DNA of 46,598 nucleotides. It comes from an uncultured Pseudomonadota bacterium. Its GTDB lineage: Bacteria > Pseudomonadota > Alphaproteobacteria > RF32 > CAG-239. Below are positions 5,735 through 13,445 of this stretch, in pieces. The notes beneath the pieces are model-generated. The model did not search any database, was not told the DNA's origin, and saw only the letters and a list, made by a program, of their open reading frames with translations. The stretch is from NCBI GenBank assembly GCA_949298065.1, contig CASFUZ010000010.1, positions 1 through 46,598 on the forward strand, in the 5' to 3' direction. How positions within the stretch are numbered: the stretch's first letter is position 1; every line of letters begins with the position of its first letter. The translations under genes and the position numbers were made by a program.

Positions 5735-8185
5735 TTATTTATTCTTTCTTTTCAGTAGCTCAATTCCAAAGAGTTTGTAACGTTTGGTGTTCTTTTTTTC
5801 TGATATTGTTATTAAATGCAGCCCTAAAAAATAAACTTTCTTTTTGCCGTTTTTGATTTTTGTTTTGATTAAAGGAAGACCAAATAAATACAATTTTTGT
5901 TTGTAATAGGGGGGGGTGTCTCCTTTTTGTTGTAATTCGTTGAGCTCCATTCTTAACTCCAACGCTTCAAGATAGGAACGTGTTTTATCTCTTGTTTCGT
6001 GAAATTTTAATATTTGTTGTAAAAAATCATCGGCTTCAGAGATATATTTTTCAAGCAAAGGTTCTACTTTTGTGTAGTCTACGGGAGTGTTTAATAATCT
6101 TATAAAGTCATTTTTTGTTAATGCTATTCTGTCTTCAAGGTTAAACATTTTAAGTAAAGATGAGTGTCTTTCTGATGCTAAAGGTGCAGTTACAATAAAA
6201 TTTCTTCTGAATATTATTGCGAAGCAAAGACCATGATAAGAGTCTGCAATTACAGTTTGCGCCTGCGATATGATTTTAAGAAAATCTTCAATTTTAGGTC
6301 CTGAGCATGAAAATTCTTTTGCGTTGGTATATATTTTTTCAAAATTGTCAGCTTTATATAAATTGACCACATTATTTAAGTTGTTGATTGTGGAGAGCAT
6401 ATCTTGAGGCAAGCTTTCATAGTTTAAAATATATCTGGCTATGGTATTTTTTTCGACATTGATATCAGATTGTTGGATTAATTTGTTCCATTCGTTTTGA
6501 CGGAGTAGAAATACGGCATCAAGTATATGCGTAGCATCTACATCAAATAAATTTTTACACATATCAATACCGCTTTTTTCTCTGACGCTGATTAAAGAAA
6601 ATCTTTTAAAAAGGCGTTTTCTGTTTTGTATATCTTCTTCTACGGATATTGCTTTTCCTTGATTGTTTAAGTAACATCCATGCATGTTTTTTTGACCGAA
6701 GCTAGCAGCAAAGGAACATAAATTTTTTGAAAAAGGTGCAAATTCAAATAGGTGATCATAAAAATTTCTTGTGATACCATAGTTCATAAACATGATGTCT
6801 GGCCCAACAATAAATGTTTTGTAGTATTTATTAAGTGTTTTCATAGCTTCAGAATCTTCACAATACGGAGTTTCTTCAATGTATTTTTGTTGGAATTCTG
6901 TAAAGTTTGAAGCATCTGGATCGTTTAGCGTATTTCTTAATCTTACATTTTGCGGGTTATAACCATATTTACGAATTTTTTCTTGTAATGCATATGCGGT
7001 TAAAATGCTACCATAATTAAATTTTGCCCAATGGCAATTCAATATAGCAATTCCGTCAGATTTATTTAAAAATGCTTCTATTTTTTCAGAAACATTTTTG
7101 TAATCATGTTTTAAGCTTTCAAAAAAGCTATTACGATTAGCATGAATTAAAGGCTGTCTTTCATCAATATGATTTATTTTAGTAATTTCATTGAGTTTTA
7201 CTTGTTTTATTATTTTAAATTTATTTTTAATATTTTTTAAAATGTTCTGAGCTTTAGCCGTATTTGCTAAAATGGCAGAAGTTCCTTTATTATCATCAAG
7301 ATTTTTGTCTTTTACTCCCCAAAAATCTCCTATTGTAAAGTCTCCGTGTCTTGGCGTTTTTGCAAAAGCACAGTATGCACAGGATTTTCTAATAGACATA
7401 TATTGCCCAAACGCTTTGCCATAAGCCGTTTCATAGAATTTATGTTCATATTTTTTGTCGTTTAGCATATAAGTAAATGTTGCCTCTTTCCAGCCTTGAG
7501 ATTTATCTCGAAAAGAAATATTTCTTACATTTTTTTCTTGTCCATTAGTTAGTTCTTTAAGAAATGTTTTAAAAAGTTTTTGAGGAGGAACACCTAAACA
7601 TAACAAATCTATCGTAAGCAGTTTTTCATAATCTTTTCCAAGAACTTGATATAAGGCAGCGACTTGACACGGCGTGCCCGTAAACAAAACGTAATTATCT
7701 TTTTCCAGAAGTTTTTTTATTTTTTTATAAACATCATGAACATTACTTTGAACATATTTAGAACCTCTGAGCGGAGCTAAGTCTTCTTTGTTATTGATAA
7801 TAACATGTTCTAAGGTTGCTCCTTTTACAAATTTTGCACCGCAAACATAACCCCCTTTGGATAAAACATAGTCTGCTAAAATAGAAAAAACACCGCCGGA
7901 AGAGCTTTTTTCGCGGACTTCATCATTTTTGCTGTAGCCGCCATAGCAAACAGGTGCCGGAAGTTTTTCAACAATCTCAGATGTATTTTGTGGATGAAGA
8001 GCAGGGCATCTCTTGGTGCAGAGACCGCAGTTTGTACATTTGTCTTTGTTTATATGCGGATAGGCAAAGCCGTCGGCATCTTCTTTTATCTCAATAGCTT
8101 TAACGGGACAAACATTATAACAAGCACCACACATTGTGCATTTGTGTTTGTCAATGACGGTGTTTAGCTGAGTATCCTTAAGCAT
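5735..8185 (-). CDS. Fusion of ferredoxin/FrhB-like flavo-iron-sulfur domain with polysaccharide pyruvyltransferase
   Basis: An 816-residue two-part enzyme. Residues about 13-55 hold two 4Fe-4S motifs (CTMCGACYNVCP and CTNCGLCTKRCP). Residues about 65-370 match the F420 hydrogenase/dehydrogenase beta-subunit (FrhB) family: KSSSGGVFS, GTPCQVAAL, CLGVPP, and a further Cys set in SCAYCAFAKTPRHGDFTIGDFWG. Residues about 378-700 form a polysaccharide pyruvyltransferase domain (NYGSILTAYAL near its start, VREKSG and ADSYHG later). The tail (about 765-816) repeats an LFGxxLxK-like motif. The PST domain would move pyruvate from PEP to a sugar or, as in related enzymes, be a glycosyl transferase-like GT-B protein; the redox half probably reduces an unsaturated or keto intermediate using ferredoxin or F420-like flavin chemistry. 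ATG at 8185 has GGAG upstream. The domains are well supported; the coupled reaction is unknown. Confidence 0.88.
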   Translation of the reverse strand: MLKDTQLNTVIDKHKCTMCGACYNVCPVKAIEIKEDADGFAYPHINKDKCTNCGLCTKRCPALHPQNTSEIVEKLPAPVCYGGYSKNDEVREKSSSGGVFSILADYVLSKGGYVCGAKFVKGATLEHVIINNKEDLAPLRGSKYVQSNVHDVYKKIKKLLEKDNYVLFTGTPCQVAALYQVLGKDYEKLLTIDLLCLGVPPQKLFKTFLKELTNGQEKNVRNISFRDKSQGWKEATFTYMLNDKKYEHKFYETAYGKAFGQYMSIRKSCAYCAFAKTPRHGDFTIGDFWGVKDKNLDDNKGTSAILANTAKAQNILKNIKNKFKIIKQVKLNEITKINHIDERQPLIHANRNSFFESLKHDYKNVSEKIEAFLNKSDGIAILNCHWAKFNYGSILTAYALQEKIRKYGYNPQNVRLRNTLNDPDASNFTEFQQKYIEETPYCEDSEAMKTLNKYYKTFIVGPDIMFMNYGITRNFYDHLFEFAPFSKNLCSFAASFGQKNMHGCYLNNQGKAISVEEDIQNRKRLFKRFSLISVREKSGIDMCKNLFDVDATHILDAVFLLRQNEWNKLIQQSDINVEKNTIARYILNYESLPQDMLSTINNLNNVVNLYKADNFEKIYTNAKEFSCSGPKIEDFLKIISQAQTVIADSYHGLCFAIIFRRNFIVTAPLASERHSSLLKMFNLEDRIALTKNDFIRLLNTPVDYTKVEPLLEKYISEADDFLQQILKFHETRDKTRSYLEALELRMELNELQQKGDTPPYYKQKLYLFGLPLIKTKIKNGKKKVYFLGLHLITISEKKNTKRYKLFGIELLKRKNK

Positions 8186-8187
8186 AT

Positions 8188-8838
8188 TTAGTTCTCCGTA
8201 GTTCCTTCTTTAAGAGCTGGATTCCCTGCCATATAGCAATTGTTTTTGCAGCCTTTATAAATAGCACTCATCGGGGCGATAATATTGTTATTGCCGATGT
8301 GTGATTTTGGTAATAAAACGGCATTTGTGCCGATCTGGTTTTCATTACCGATTTTGATGTTTCCCAGAATCATTGCTCTGGGGCCTAAAAAGTTGAGATC
8401 TCCGATTATGCAGTCGTGTCCGACAATTACATCACCGTTTAAGACATTGGCATTTCCGATTTTGCAGTTAACTGATATACTGCCAGTTCCGACAATAACG
8501 TTACATTCACCAATCTCGGAAGACGGGTCTATACTAACATAAGGTGAAATGAGGTTGAAAAATTTGATGCCGCGTGCTTTGAGCTCCAGATATATTTTTT
8601 TGCGGAGTTGGGGATAAGCTGCACCGACGATGGCATATTCATCTTCGGAGAATTGGTGTTCAGAAACTTCGCCGATATAAAGATGTTGAAATGATTTATA
8701 ATCAACACTGGCACCATAGCCACCGTGCCCTAAAAAACCACCGAATTTTATTTCTGTTTCATAGCCGGGGAGAGTTCGCAAGCGCATATAACATTCGCGT
8801 GCAAAACCATCTCCTCCGACAATATATATGGTTTTCAT
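8188..8838 (-). CDS. NeuD/PglD/VioB-type sugar N-acyltransferase
   Basis: A 216-residue protein of the sialic acid O-acetyltransferase NeuD family. An N-terminal Rossmann-like half opens with IYIVGGDGFARE, and a left-handed beta-helix of hexapeptide repeats runs from about residue 105 to 205. His141 in VGHDCIIG is the expected catalytic base by comparison with PglD. In the closest pathways, PglD and VioB acylate the 4-amino group of UDP- or dTDP-4-amino-4,6-dideoxy sugars from acetyl-CoA. Here the operon also makes ACP-bound acyl groups, so an acyl-ACP or longer acyl-CoA donor is possible; this is inference. It overlaps the SDR-A stop by one base (TGATG) with GGAGG upstream, and lies two bases before the pyruvyltransferase fusion. 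Confidence 0.85.
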   Translation of the reverse strand: MKTIYIVGGDGFARECYMRLRTLPGYETEIKFGGFLGHGGYGASVDYKSFQHLYIGEVSEHQFSEDEYAIVGAAYPQLRKKIYLELKARGIKFFNLISPYVSIDPSSEIGECNVIVGTGSISVNCKIGNANVLNGDVIVGHDCIIGDLNFLGPRAMILGNIKIGNENQIGTNAVLLPKSHIGNNNIIAPMSAIYKGCKNNCYMAGNPALKEGTTEN

Positions 8839-9593
8839 CAGAGCATTCCTCCGGAATCAATGACATAATTTTGCCCGGAAATATATTTGGCTTTGTCTGA
8901 GAGCAGATAAACAACCATATTGGCCACGTCATCGGGTTCGCCCCAACCAAAAGGATATTTTTCACTAATTTCATTATGTGTGTTTACGGAAGCACAACAG
9001 TCGTTTAGAGTCATTGGTGTGGCTATCATAGAAGGAAGTAAGCAGTTTATGCGAATTCCCTGTGGGGCAACGTCTTTGGAAACGGATTTCATGGAGGCAG
9101 AGAGCGCGGCTTTGGAACCGCCGTATAACGGTTGTCCTTTAGTGTTGGCCAGAGCATCTAAGGAAGACAGAAAAACCAGAGAGGCACCGCGTCCGATGTT
9201 GTTTCTTCTGTCCAAAAAGCCTTTGGCAAAAAATAATGGGGCAAAATAGTTTGTTTTGAATATTTTTTCTGCTGTTTCATACTCGATCATAAGTAGGGGC
9301 AATAATCCTCCAATTCCTGCACAATATGCTAAGCCGGAAAATTTGCCGTATTTTTCCTTTAAGGCCTTTACATATTTGGGAAGTTCGCCGATATCTTCAG
9401 CTAAGTCCTTTATTTCAATGTGCATATGTTCAGGATGTTCGCAACGAGATTTCATCTTGTTCAGCCGTTCTTCATTGCGTGCTATTGCAACAACCGTCGC
9501 ACCGAGTTTGTTTAACAACAATGCCGTTGCTTCTCCCAAGCCGGAGCTTGCGCCTGTAACAATATAAATTTGGTCGGGGGTAAAGCTAATCAT
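8838..9593 (-). CDS. Short-chain dehydrogenase/reductase (SDR-A)
   Basis: A 251-residue SDR: TGASSGLG at residues 13-20, Ser143/144 and Tyr157-x3-Lys161 in YGGSK are all present, with IRINCLLPS and GQNYVIDSGG near the end. The SDR fold uses NAD(P)H to reduce keto groups; FabG-like sequence and the position directly behind KASIII-A and ACP-A suggest it reduces a 3-oxoacyl-ACP. Start ATG at 9593 overlaps the ACP-A stop (TAATG), and its own stop overlaps the start of the acyltransferase, so KASIII-A, ACP-A, SDR-A and the acyltransferase form one coupled string. This is the first of three equivalent module parts in the operon. Confidence 0.87.
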   Translation of the reverse strand: MISFTPDQIYIVTGASSGLGEATALLLNKLGATVVAIARNEERLNKMKSRCEHPEHMHIEIKDLAEDIGELPKYVKALKEKYGKFSGLAYCAGIGGLLPLLMIEYETAEKIFKTNYFAPLFFAKGFLDRRNNIGRGASLVFLSSLDALANTKGQPLYGGSKAALSASMKSVSKDVAPQGIRINCLLPSMIATPMTLNDCCASVNTHNEISEKYPFGWGEPDDVANMVVYLLSDKAKYISGQNYVIDSGGML

Positions 9594-9820
9594 TATTGAA
9601 TATTATCTCCGGCAAGTTTGATTAGGTCTGCTACCGTGTTGAAGTTTTTTAGTTCGTTTAATGTGATTTTTATGCCAAAGTTTTTGTTATAAAAAGCCAT
9701 AACAGCCATTTTGGACAAAGAGTCCCATTCGTCATAGTCATTCAGATTATCGTTTTCCCGGCAGGGTTCTTCTCTTTGCAGAATGTCTTCCAATTCGGTT
9801 AAAAAATCTGCTTTATTCAT
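9593..9820 (-). CDS. Acyl carrier protein (ACP-A)
   Basis: A 75-residue carrier protein with Ser34 in YDEWDSLSK as the phosphopantetheine site. The WDSL context is shared with ACP-C, and both have a short N-terminal helix unlike AcpP. Its start overlaps the stop of KASIII-A by one base and its stop overlaps the start of SDR-A, the tightest coupling in the operon, which suggests equimolar synthesis of a KASIII/ACP/SDR set. The Shine-Dalgarno AAGGAGAAAACTA lies inside the end of the KASIII-A gene. Confidence 0.88.
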   Translation of the reverse strand: MNKADFLTELEDILQREEPCRENDNLNDYDEWDSLSKMAVMAFYNKNFGIKITLNELKNFNTVADLIKLAGDNIQ

Positions 9821-10992
9821 TAGTTTTCTCCTTTTATTTTATTTCTCCAATAGTTAATATATTCGTCTCTGGTCATAACATAAGACGGTTTGTCAAAATT
9901 TTTGATTTCAGGAAGGTAGGTATCTTCCAGATTAAGAATTGAGCTTGAGCTTACTAAACCATTGCCAAAAGCACAACACAAAAGCTTGTCTTTTGCAATG
10001 CTTTTATCCAACAAAGCAATAGTGGTAGGAATGGAACACATGGTGTTGTTGCCATAGTTCTCAAAGGCTTGATAAGGAACGCGTTTTTCATCTGTTTCAT
10101 CAAAACCGGCTCCGGCGGCAACGGCTTGTACGATTTGTTTATTGGCTTGGTGCAAGCACAGAGCTGAGATTTCGTCTTTATTGGTTTGAGCAAAGTTTAA
10201 TAATTTTTTGATGTTTTCGGGAACAAATTTTACCGTAAAGTCAAAAACGGCTAATCCATCAATATATCCACTGAATAACGATACATCATTGCCGGTCGGC
10301 ATCATAATTCTTTCTTTGCGTAGTTTTGATAAAAGCTCAAAGTCTTCATCGTTGATGATAGGTGTTCTGAATCTGGTGCCGGAAAATGGGGCAATAATGG
10401 CTTCATAGCCATAGGATTGCGTTTCAATGTTAAAATAAGCATCAACATGATTTTCTGTTTTTTCCAGAAGTGTTGCAGTGCCTCCGTCTCCGAAAATAGG
10501 GGCAACATTACGGTTAGATAAGTCTACGCCGACAGAAGGTGTATCACCATTTAACAGTAATATTCTTTTATGCATTCCGGAGGCTATCATCATATGAGCC
10601 ATATATAAACCATATACCCAACCGACACAGCCTTGGTTGATGTCCGTGGCAAGGCAGTTATCCGATAAACCTAGTTTTTGGTGAATAAAATAGGCGGTTG
10701 CCGGATTAACAACGTCCGGTTGTTGAACAACAAAAACCAGAGCATCAATAGAATCTTTATCTATTTTCATCTCATCAATAAGTTTTCTTGCTGCGTCATA
10801 GGCTAAGTCTGCCGGAGTGGTGGTCATATCAGCTACGCGACGTTTATAAAAACCAACCATCTTACGCATACGGTCTATTTTTTTGATGCTGTTTCCGTAA
10901 TATTCAGCTTCATCATAAATATTTATTTCTTGTTCGGGAACAACAGTCAACATTCCTTTAATCTTAACATTTGTAAAATGCGCAAAAGCCAT
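9820..10992 (-). CDS. Beta-ketoacyl-ACP synthase III family protein (KASIII-A)
   Basis: A 390-residue KASIII from the ATG at 10992. The open frame extends upstream to 11031, but that would overlap the preceding gene by 26 bases, and only the shorter start aligns with the N-termini of KASIII-B and KASIII-C (each begins with about 8 residues before K-I). The triad is complete: Cys122 in INQGCVGW, His281 in CLHQANK, Asn315 in ENYGNNTM. It is about 40 residues longer than its two paralogues, with an insert between about 215 and 240 (KLRKERIMMPTGND) and a C-terminal extension after the usual family end that finishes near YWRNKI. These differences suggest a different acyl substrate. GAGAG is a weak ribosome-binding site. 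It follows the glycosyltransferase gene with a 13-base gap. Confidence 0.9.
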   Translation of the reverse strand: MAFAHFTNVKIKGMLTVVPEQEINIYDEAEYYGNSIKKIDRMRKMVGFYKRRVADMTTTPADLAYDAARKLIDEMKIDKDSIDALVFVVQQPDVVNPATAYFIHQKLGLSDNCLATDINQGCVGWVYGLYMAHMMIASGMHKRILLLNGDTPSVGVDLSNRNVAPIFGDGGTATLLEKTENHVDAYFNIETQSYGYEAIIAPFSGTRFRTPIINDEDFELLSKLRKERIMMPTGNDVSLFSGYIDGLAVFDFTVKFVPENIKKLLNFAQTNKDEISALCLHQANKQIVQAVAAGAGFDETDEKRVPYQAFENYGNNTMCSIPTTIALLDKSIAKDKLLCCAFGNGLVSSSSILNLEDTYLPEIKNFDKPSYVMTRDEYINYWRNKIKGEN

Positions 10993-11005
10993 GGGTCTCT
11001 CTTTC

Positions 11006-12157
11006 TTATATTTTTGTTGGAATAAAATCATAGTTTCTTTGGTAAAATCTTTTTATATTATTAAGCCAGCCTTCAAAACTGTAGATTTCTTTGCATTTTT
11101 CAGTTACGGCGGATGAGGTTTGGTAATATAAATCTTTATTACTTATTATCTTTTTTAAGTCCGTTGTGATGTTGTTTAGTAATTCTTCATAGGAAGTATA
11201 TACGTTAAATAAATTATTCCAAGTTTTATTTGGAAAAAACTCATTGTTATATACAGCTATTCCGACAGAACCTACAGCTGAAGGCTGTAAAAAATAGCCA
11301 TCCATACCTTCTCCGAAGGTGATGGTAAAGTAACTGCGCGCAATTAAATCCATATACTCACTGAAAGTCAGGTGGTTTATTGTGATACATTCAAAGTCTG
11401 GAAAATCTTGCTTTAATTTTTTTATTACTCTATCACGATATTCATTTTCATCCGGACTTAGGGCAATGATTTTTTCTTTTTTCTCAAAAGAATATGAGGC
11501 ATATTCGCTGCAATCAATATATACAGATAAAAGATGCGTAGGAATCTGATATTTGTTGCAAATTTCTTGTGTGGCATACCTGTCATGTGCAATGGTTTGT
11601 GTAATGTTTGGAGTAAGCTGTTTTAGTGTGTTTAGTTCTCCGGGGGTAGGCATCAGACTAATGTTTTGATTCAGGATATTAATCTGTAAATCGCTTATTT
11701 TTTTTAGATTTTTTTTGTCAGAAGGACTTAGTTTTTGATAAAAGTTATTTGATAAGCATTCCGGAATGTGAATGATTAGTTTTTTTGTGTGTTTAAGATT
11801 CTTTATAATCTGATCCCAGCGGTATATTTTTTCATTGTTTTTGAACCAAGTTATTTCAGAATAACTGTATTTTTTCCACGGACCCGTTGCTATGATGCTA
11901 CACGCTTCCGGATAAATTTGCCTGGAATATTTGCAAATGGAAAATATTGACTGTATGCCGCCACCGACAACCGAAGTATTGGGTAATAAAAACAAGTTTA
12001 TGATTTGCGCTTGTTTTATGTTTTTTGTATTAAAAGTGTTTTGTTTATGGCGGTGGTAATAATTTATTATTTTTTTTGAAATTGAATAAGGCAACTCCGC
12101 AGTCATACCGCAAAAATTAAAATAAGCCGTATTCGTTTTCCAGTTAATTTTTAGCAT
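11006..12157 (-). CDS. Putative GT-B glycosyltransferase of the surface-glycan operon
   Basis: A 383-residue protein I recognise only by pattern. The N-terminal half contains NTSVVGGGIQS, a glycine-rich turn with the place and look of the acceptor-side loop of GT4-type enzymes. The C-terminal half contains ITFGEGMDGYFLQP followed by SVGIAVYN, which resembles the E-x7-E nucleotide-sugar-binding region of GT-B enzymes. There is no signal peptide or membrane segment. It overlaps the end of the aminotransferase gene by 7 bases, and KASIII-A follows closely. If the operon makes an acylated amino sugar, this would be the enzyme that attaches it to a glycan or protein. Function by context and weak motifs only. 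Confidence 0.6.
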   Translation of the reverse strand: MLKINWKTNTAYFNFCGMTAELPYSISKKIINYYHRHKQNTFNTKNIKQAQIINLFLLPNTSVVGGGIQSIFSICKYSRQIYPEACSIIATGPWKKYSYSEITWFKNNEKIYRWDQIIKNLKHTKKLIIHIPECLSNNFYQKLSPSDKKNLKKISDLQINILNQNISLMPTPGELNTLKQLTPNITQTIAHDRYATQEICNKYQIPTHLLSVYIDCSEYASYSFEKKEKIIALSPDENEYRDRVIKKLKQDFPDFECITINHLTFSEYMDLIARSYFTITFGEGMDGYFLQPSAVGSVGIAVYNNEFFPNKTWNNLFNVYTSYEELLNNITTDLKKIISNKDLYYQTSSAVTEKCKEIYSFEGWLNNIKRFYQRNYDFIPTKI

Positions 12158-13251
12158 GCCGTTTCTCTGTGTCGGGAAATTGTTGAAAGAATAATATTAC
12201 AAATTTTTTTAACATCCTCATAACTTAAATCAGGATATAAGGGCAAACAAGCTATTCGCGTTGATATGTCTTCAGATATGGGACAAGAGCTTACATCTTT
12301 AAGGTAAGGCAGTTTATTCAGGCTCGGGTAAAAATAGCGACGAGGATAAATATCAGCTTGCTCCAAACTTGAAAAGACGCTTAGCAGTTCTTTTTCTGAT
12401 TCAAAGACAGCAGGGTAGTAGGCATAATTGTATTCTAAATCTTTTTGTTTTTGTGGGTGCTGAACATATCCACCTAAAAACGAATCGTAAAGTTCGCTAA
12501 TTTTTTTGCGTTTTTCCATTATTTGTTTGATATAGGGATAAATGGCAAGCCCCATGGCTGCATTGAATTCTGTTTGTTTGCCGTTTATGCCTAAATATTG
12601 ATAGTCATCTCCCAAATGTCCAAAACGCTTTATTAAATCAAGCTTTTTATCAATAATGTCATTGTGGCAAATGCAAGCTCCGCCTTCTATTGTGTGGAAT
12701 AGTTTTGTGGCATGAAAAGATAGAGTGGAGACATCTCCATAAGAGGCAAGTGCGCGTCCTTTATAAGAACTACCAAAGGCATGCGCAGCGTCATAAATAA
12801 CCTTAAGATTATGTTTTTCGGCGATTTTTTGTATTGCGTCTACATCGCAAGCATAGCCAAAAACATGAACAGGCATAATGGCTTTTGTTTTGGGGGTGAT
12901 AGCTGCTTCTATTTTATTAACATCTATAGTAAAGTTATTCGGTTCAATATCAACAAATATTGGTTTGCATCTTTCCCACAAAATACTTGAAGTTGTCGCT
13001 ACATAGGAAAATGGTGTTGTAATGATTTCTCCTTCATCAATATCTAATACTTTTAGGGCAAGTTGCAGAGCAATTGTTCCGTTGGTTACATATTGAAAAT
13101 TTTTGACAGACAAAAATTCCTTCATTTTGTTTTCAAACTCAACCACACAAGGTCCTTGGTTGGTTAAAATATCCCGCAAAAAAATATCTTGAGTGTAGCG
13201 GTTAAACTCCTCAATCGGGGGTAGGAAAGGTTTAGTTACATAAATGCTCAT
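12151..13251 (-). CDS. DegT/DnrJ/EryC1/StrS-family sugar aminotransferase, VioA-like, first gene of the operon
   Basis: A 366-residue PLP-dependent aminotransferase that places an amino group from glutamate on a nucleotide-linked 4-keto (or 3-keto) sugar. PLP-binding features are visible: Lys183 in SFHATKLFH forms the Schiff base, Asp154 and His157 lie in YDAAHAFG, and TNGTIALQLAL supplies the phosphate cup. The SFHATK-x-F-x-T-x-EGGA variant is characteristic of dTDP-4-amino-4,6-dideoxyglucose (viosamine) and related C4 aminotransferases. No sugar 4,6-dehydratase is encoded nearby, so the keto sugar must come from elsewhere in the genome. ATG at 13251 lacks a real Shine-Dalgarno (an A-run precedes it), so translation initiation may be weak. 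It leads a 13-gene transcription unit from the promoter at 13312-13339. Confidence 0.9.
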   Translation of the reverse strand: MSIYVTKPFLPPIEEFNRYTQDIFLRDILTNQGPCVVEFENKMKEFLSVKNFQYVTNGTIALQLALKVLDIDEGEIITTPFSYVATTSSILWERCKPIFVDIEPNNFTIDVNKIEAAITPKTKAIMPVHVFGYACDVDAIQKIAEKHNLKVIYDAAHAFGSSYKGRALASYGDVSTLSFHATKLFHTIEGGACICHNDIIDKKLDLIKRFGHLGDDYQYLGINGKQTEFNAAMGLAIYPYIKQIMEKRKKISELYDSFLGGYVQHPQKQKDLEYNYAYYPAVFESEKELLSVFSSLEQADIYPRRYFYPSLNKLPYLKDVSSCPISEDISTRIACLPLYPDLSYEDVKKICNIILSTISRHRETAC

Positions 13252-13311
13252 TTTTTCTGTTTTTTTTTGAAGGAATTTTTTTTATTTCAAACTTTTTTAA
13301 TTGTCGTAACC

Positions 13312-13339
13312 TTTATAGCATAATTTATTTTAAATACAA
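13312..13339 (-). promoter_or_regulatory. Candidate sigma70-type promoter of the 13-gene glycan operon
   Basis: On the minus strand TTGTAT (13339-13334), a 16-base spacer and TATAAA (13317-13312) preceded by TG form an extended -10 promoter about 60 bases before the aminotransferase start. The leader is a long A/T run without a Shine-Dalgarno. Confidence 0.6.
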
Positions 13340-13366
13340 CTTAAAAATTTAGAAAAAAACGGGTCA

Positions 13367-13397
13367 TTGATTTTTTTTTCTTTTTATTGCATATAGT
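13367..13397 (+). promoter_or_regulatory. Weak candidate promoter for the DUF1796-like gene
   Basis: TTGATT at 13367-13372 and TATAGT at 13392-13397 are separated by 19 bases, longer than ideal. It lies 49 bases before the chosen GTG start, back to back with the operon promoter, so the 194-base gap 13252-13445 is a divergent promoter region. Confidence 0.35.
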
Positions 13398-13445
13398 AAT
13401 GTGTTTGTATTTATATGCAAGTTTTTTTATGAATTGGAGTATTTC

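Noticed and set aside
1658-11031. Reading the operon as an ordinary fatty acid (fab) cluster
   Set aside because: No FabD, FabF, FabZ or FabI accompanies it, KASIII is tripled, and the aminotransferase, acyltransferase and pyruvyltransferase genes are co-transcribed; fabZ lies separately with lpx genes.
1658-13251. Aryl polyene or nonribosomal peptide cluster
   Set aside because: Aryl polyene loci need dehydratases, KAS II-type chain length pairs and an ammonia lyase; no adenylation or condensation domains are present either.
13401-13445. Upstream extension of the DUF1796-like gene
   Set aside because: The added 15 residues lack conservation features and TTGGAG lies just before the internal GTG at 13446.
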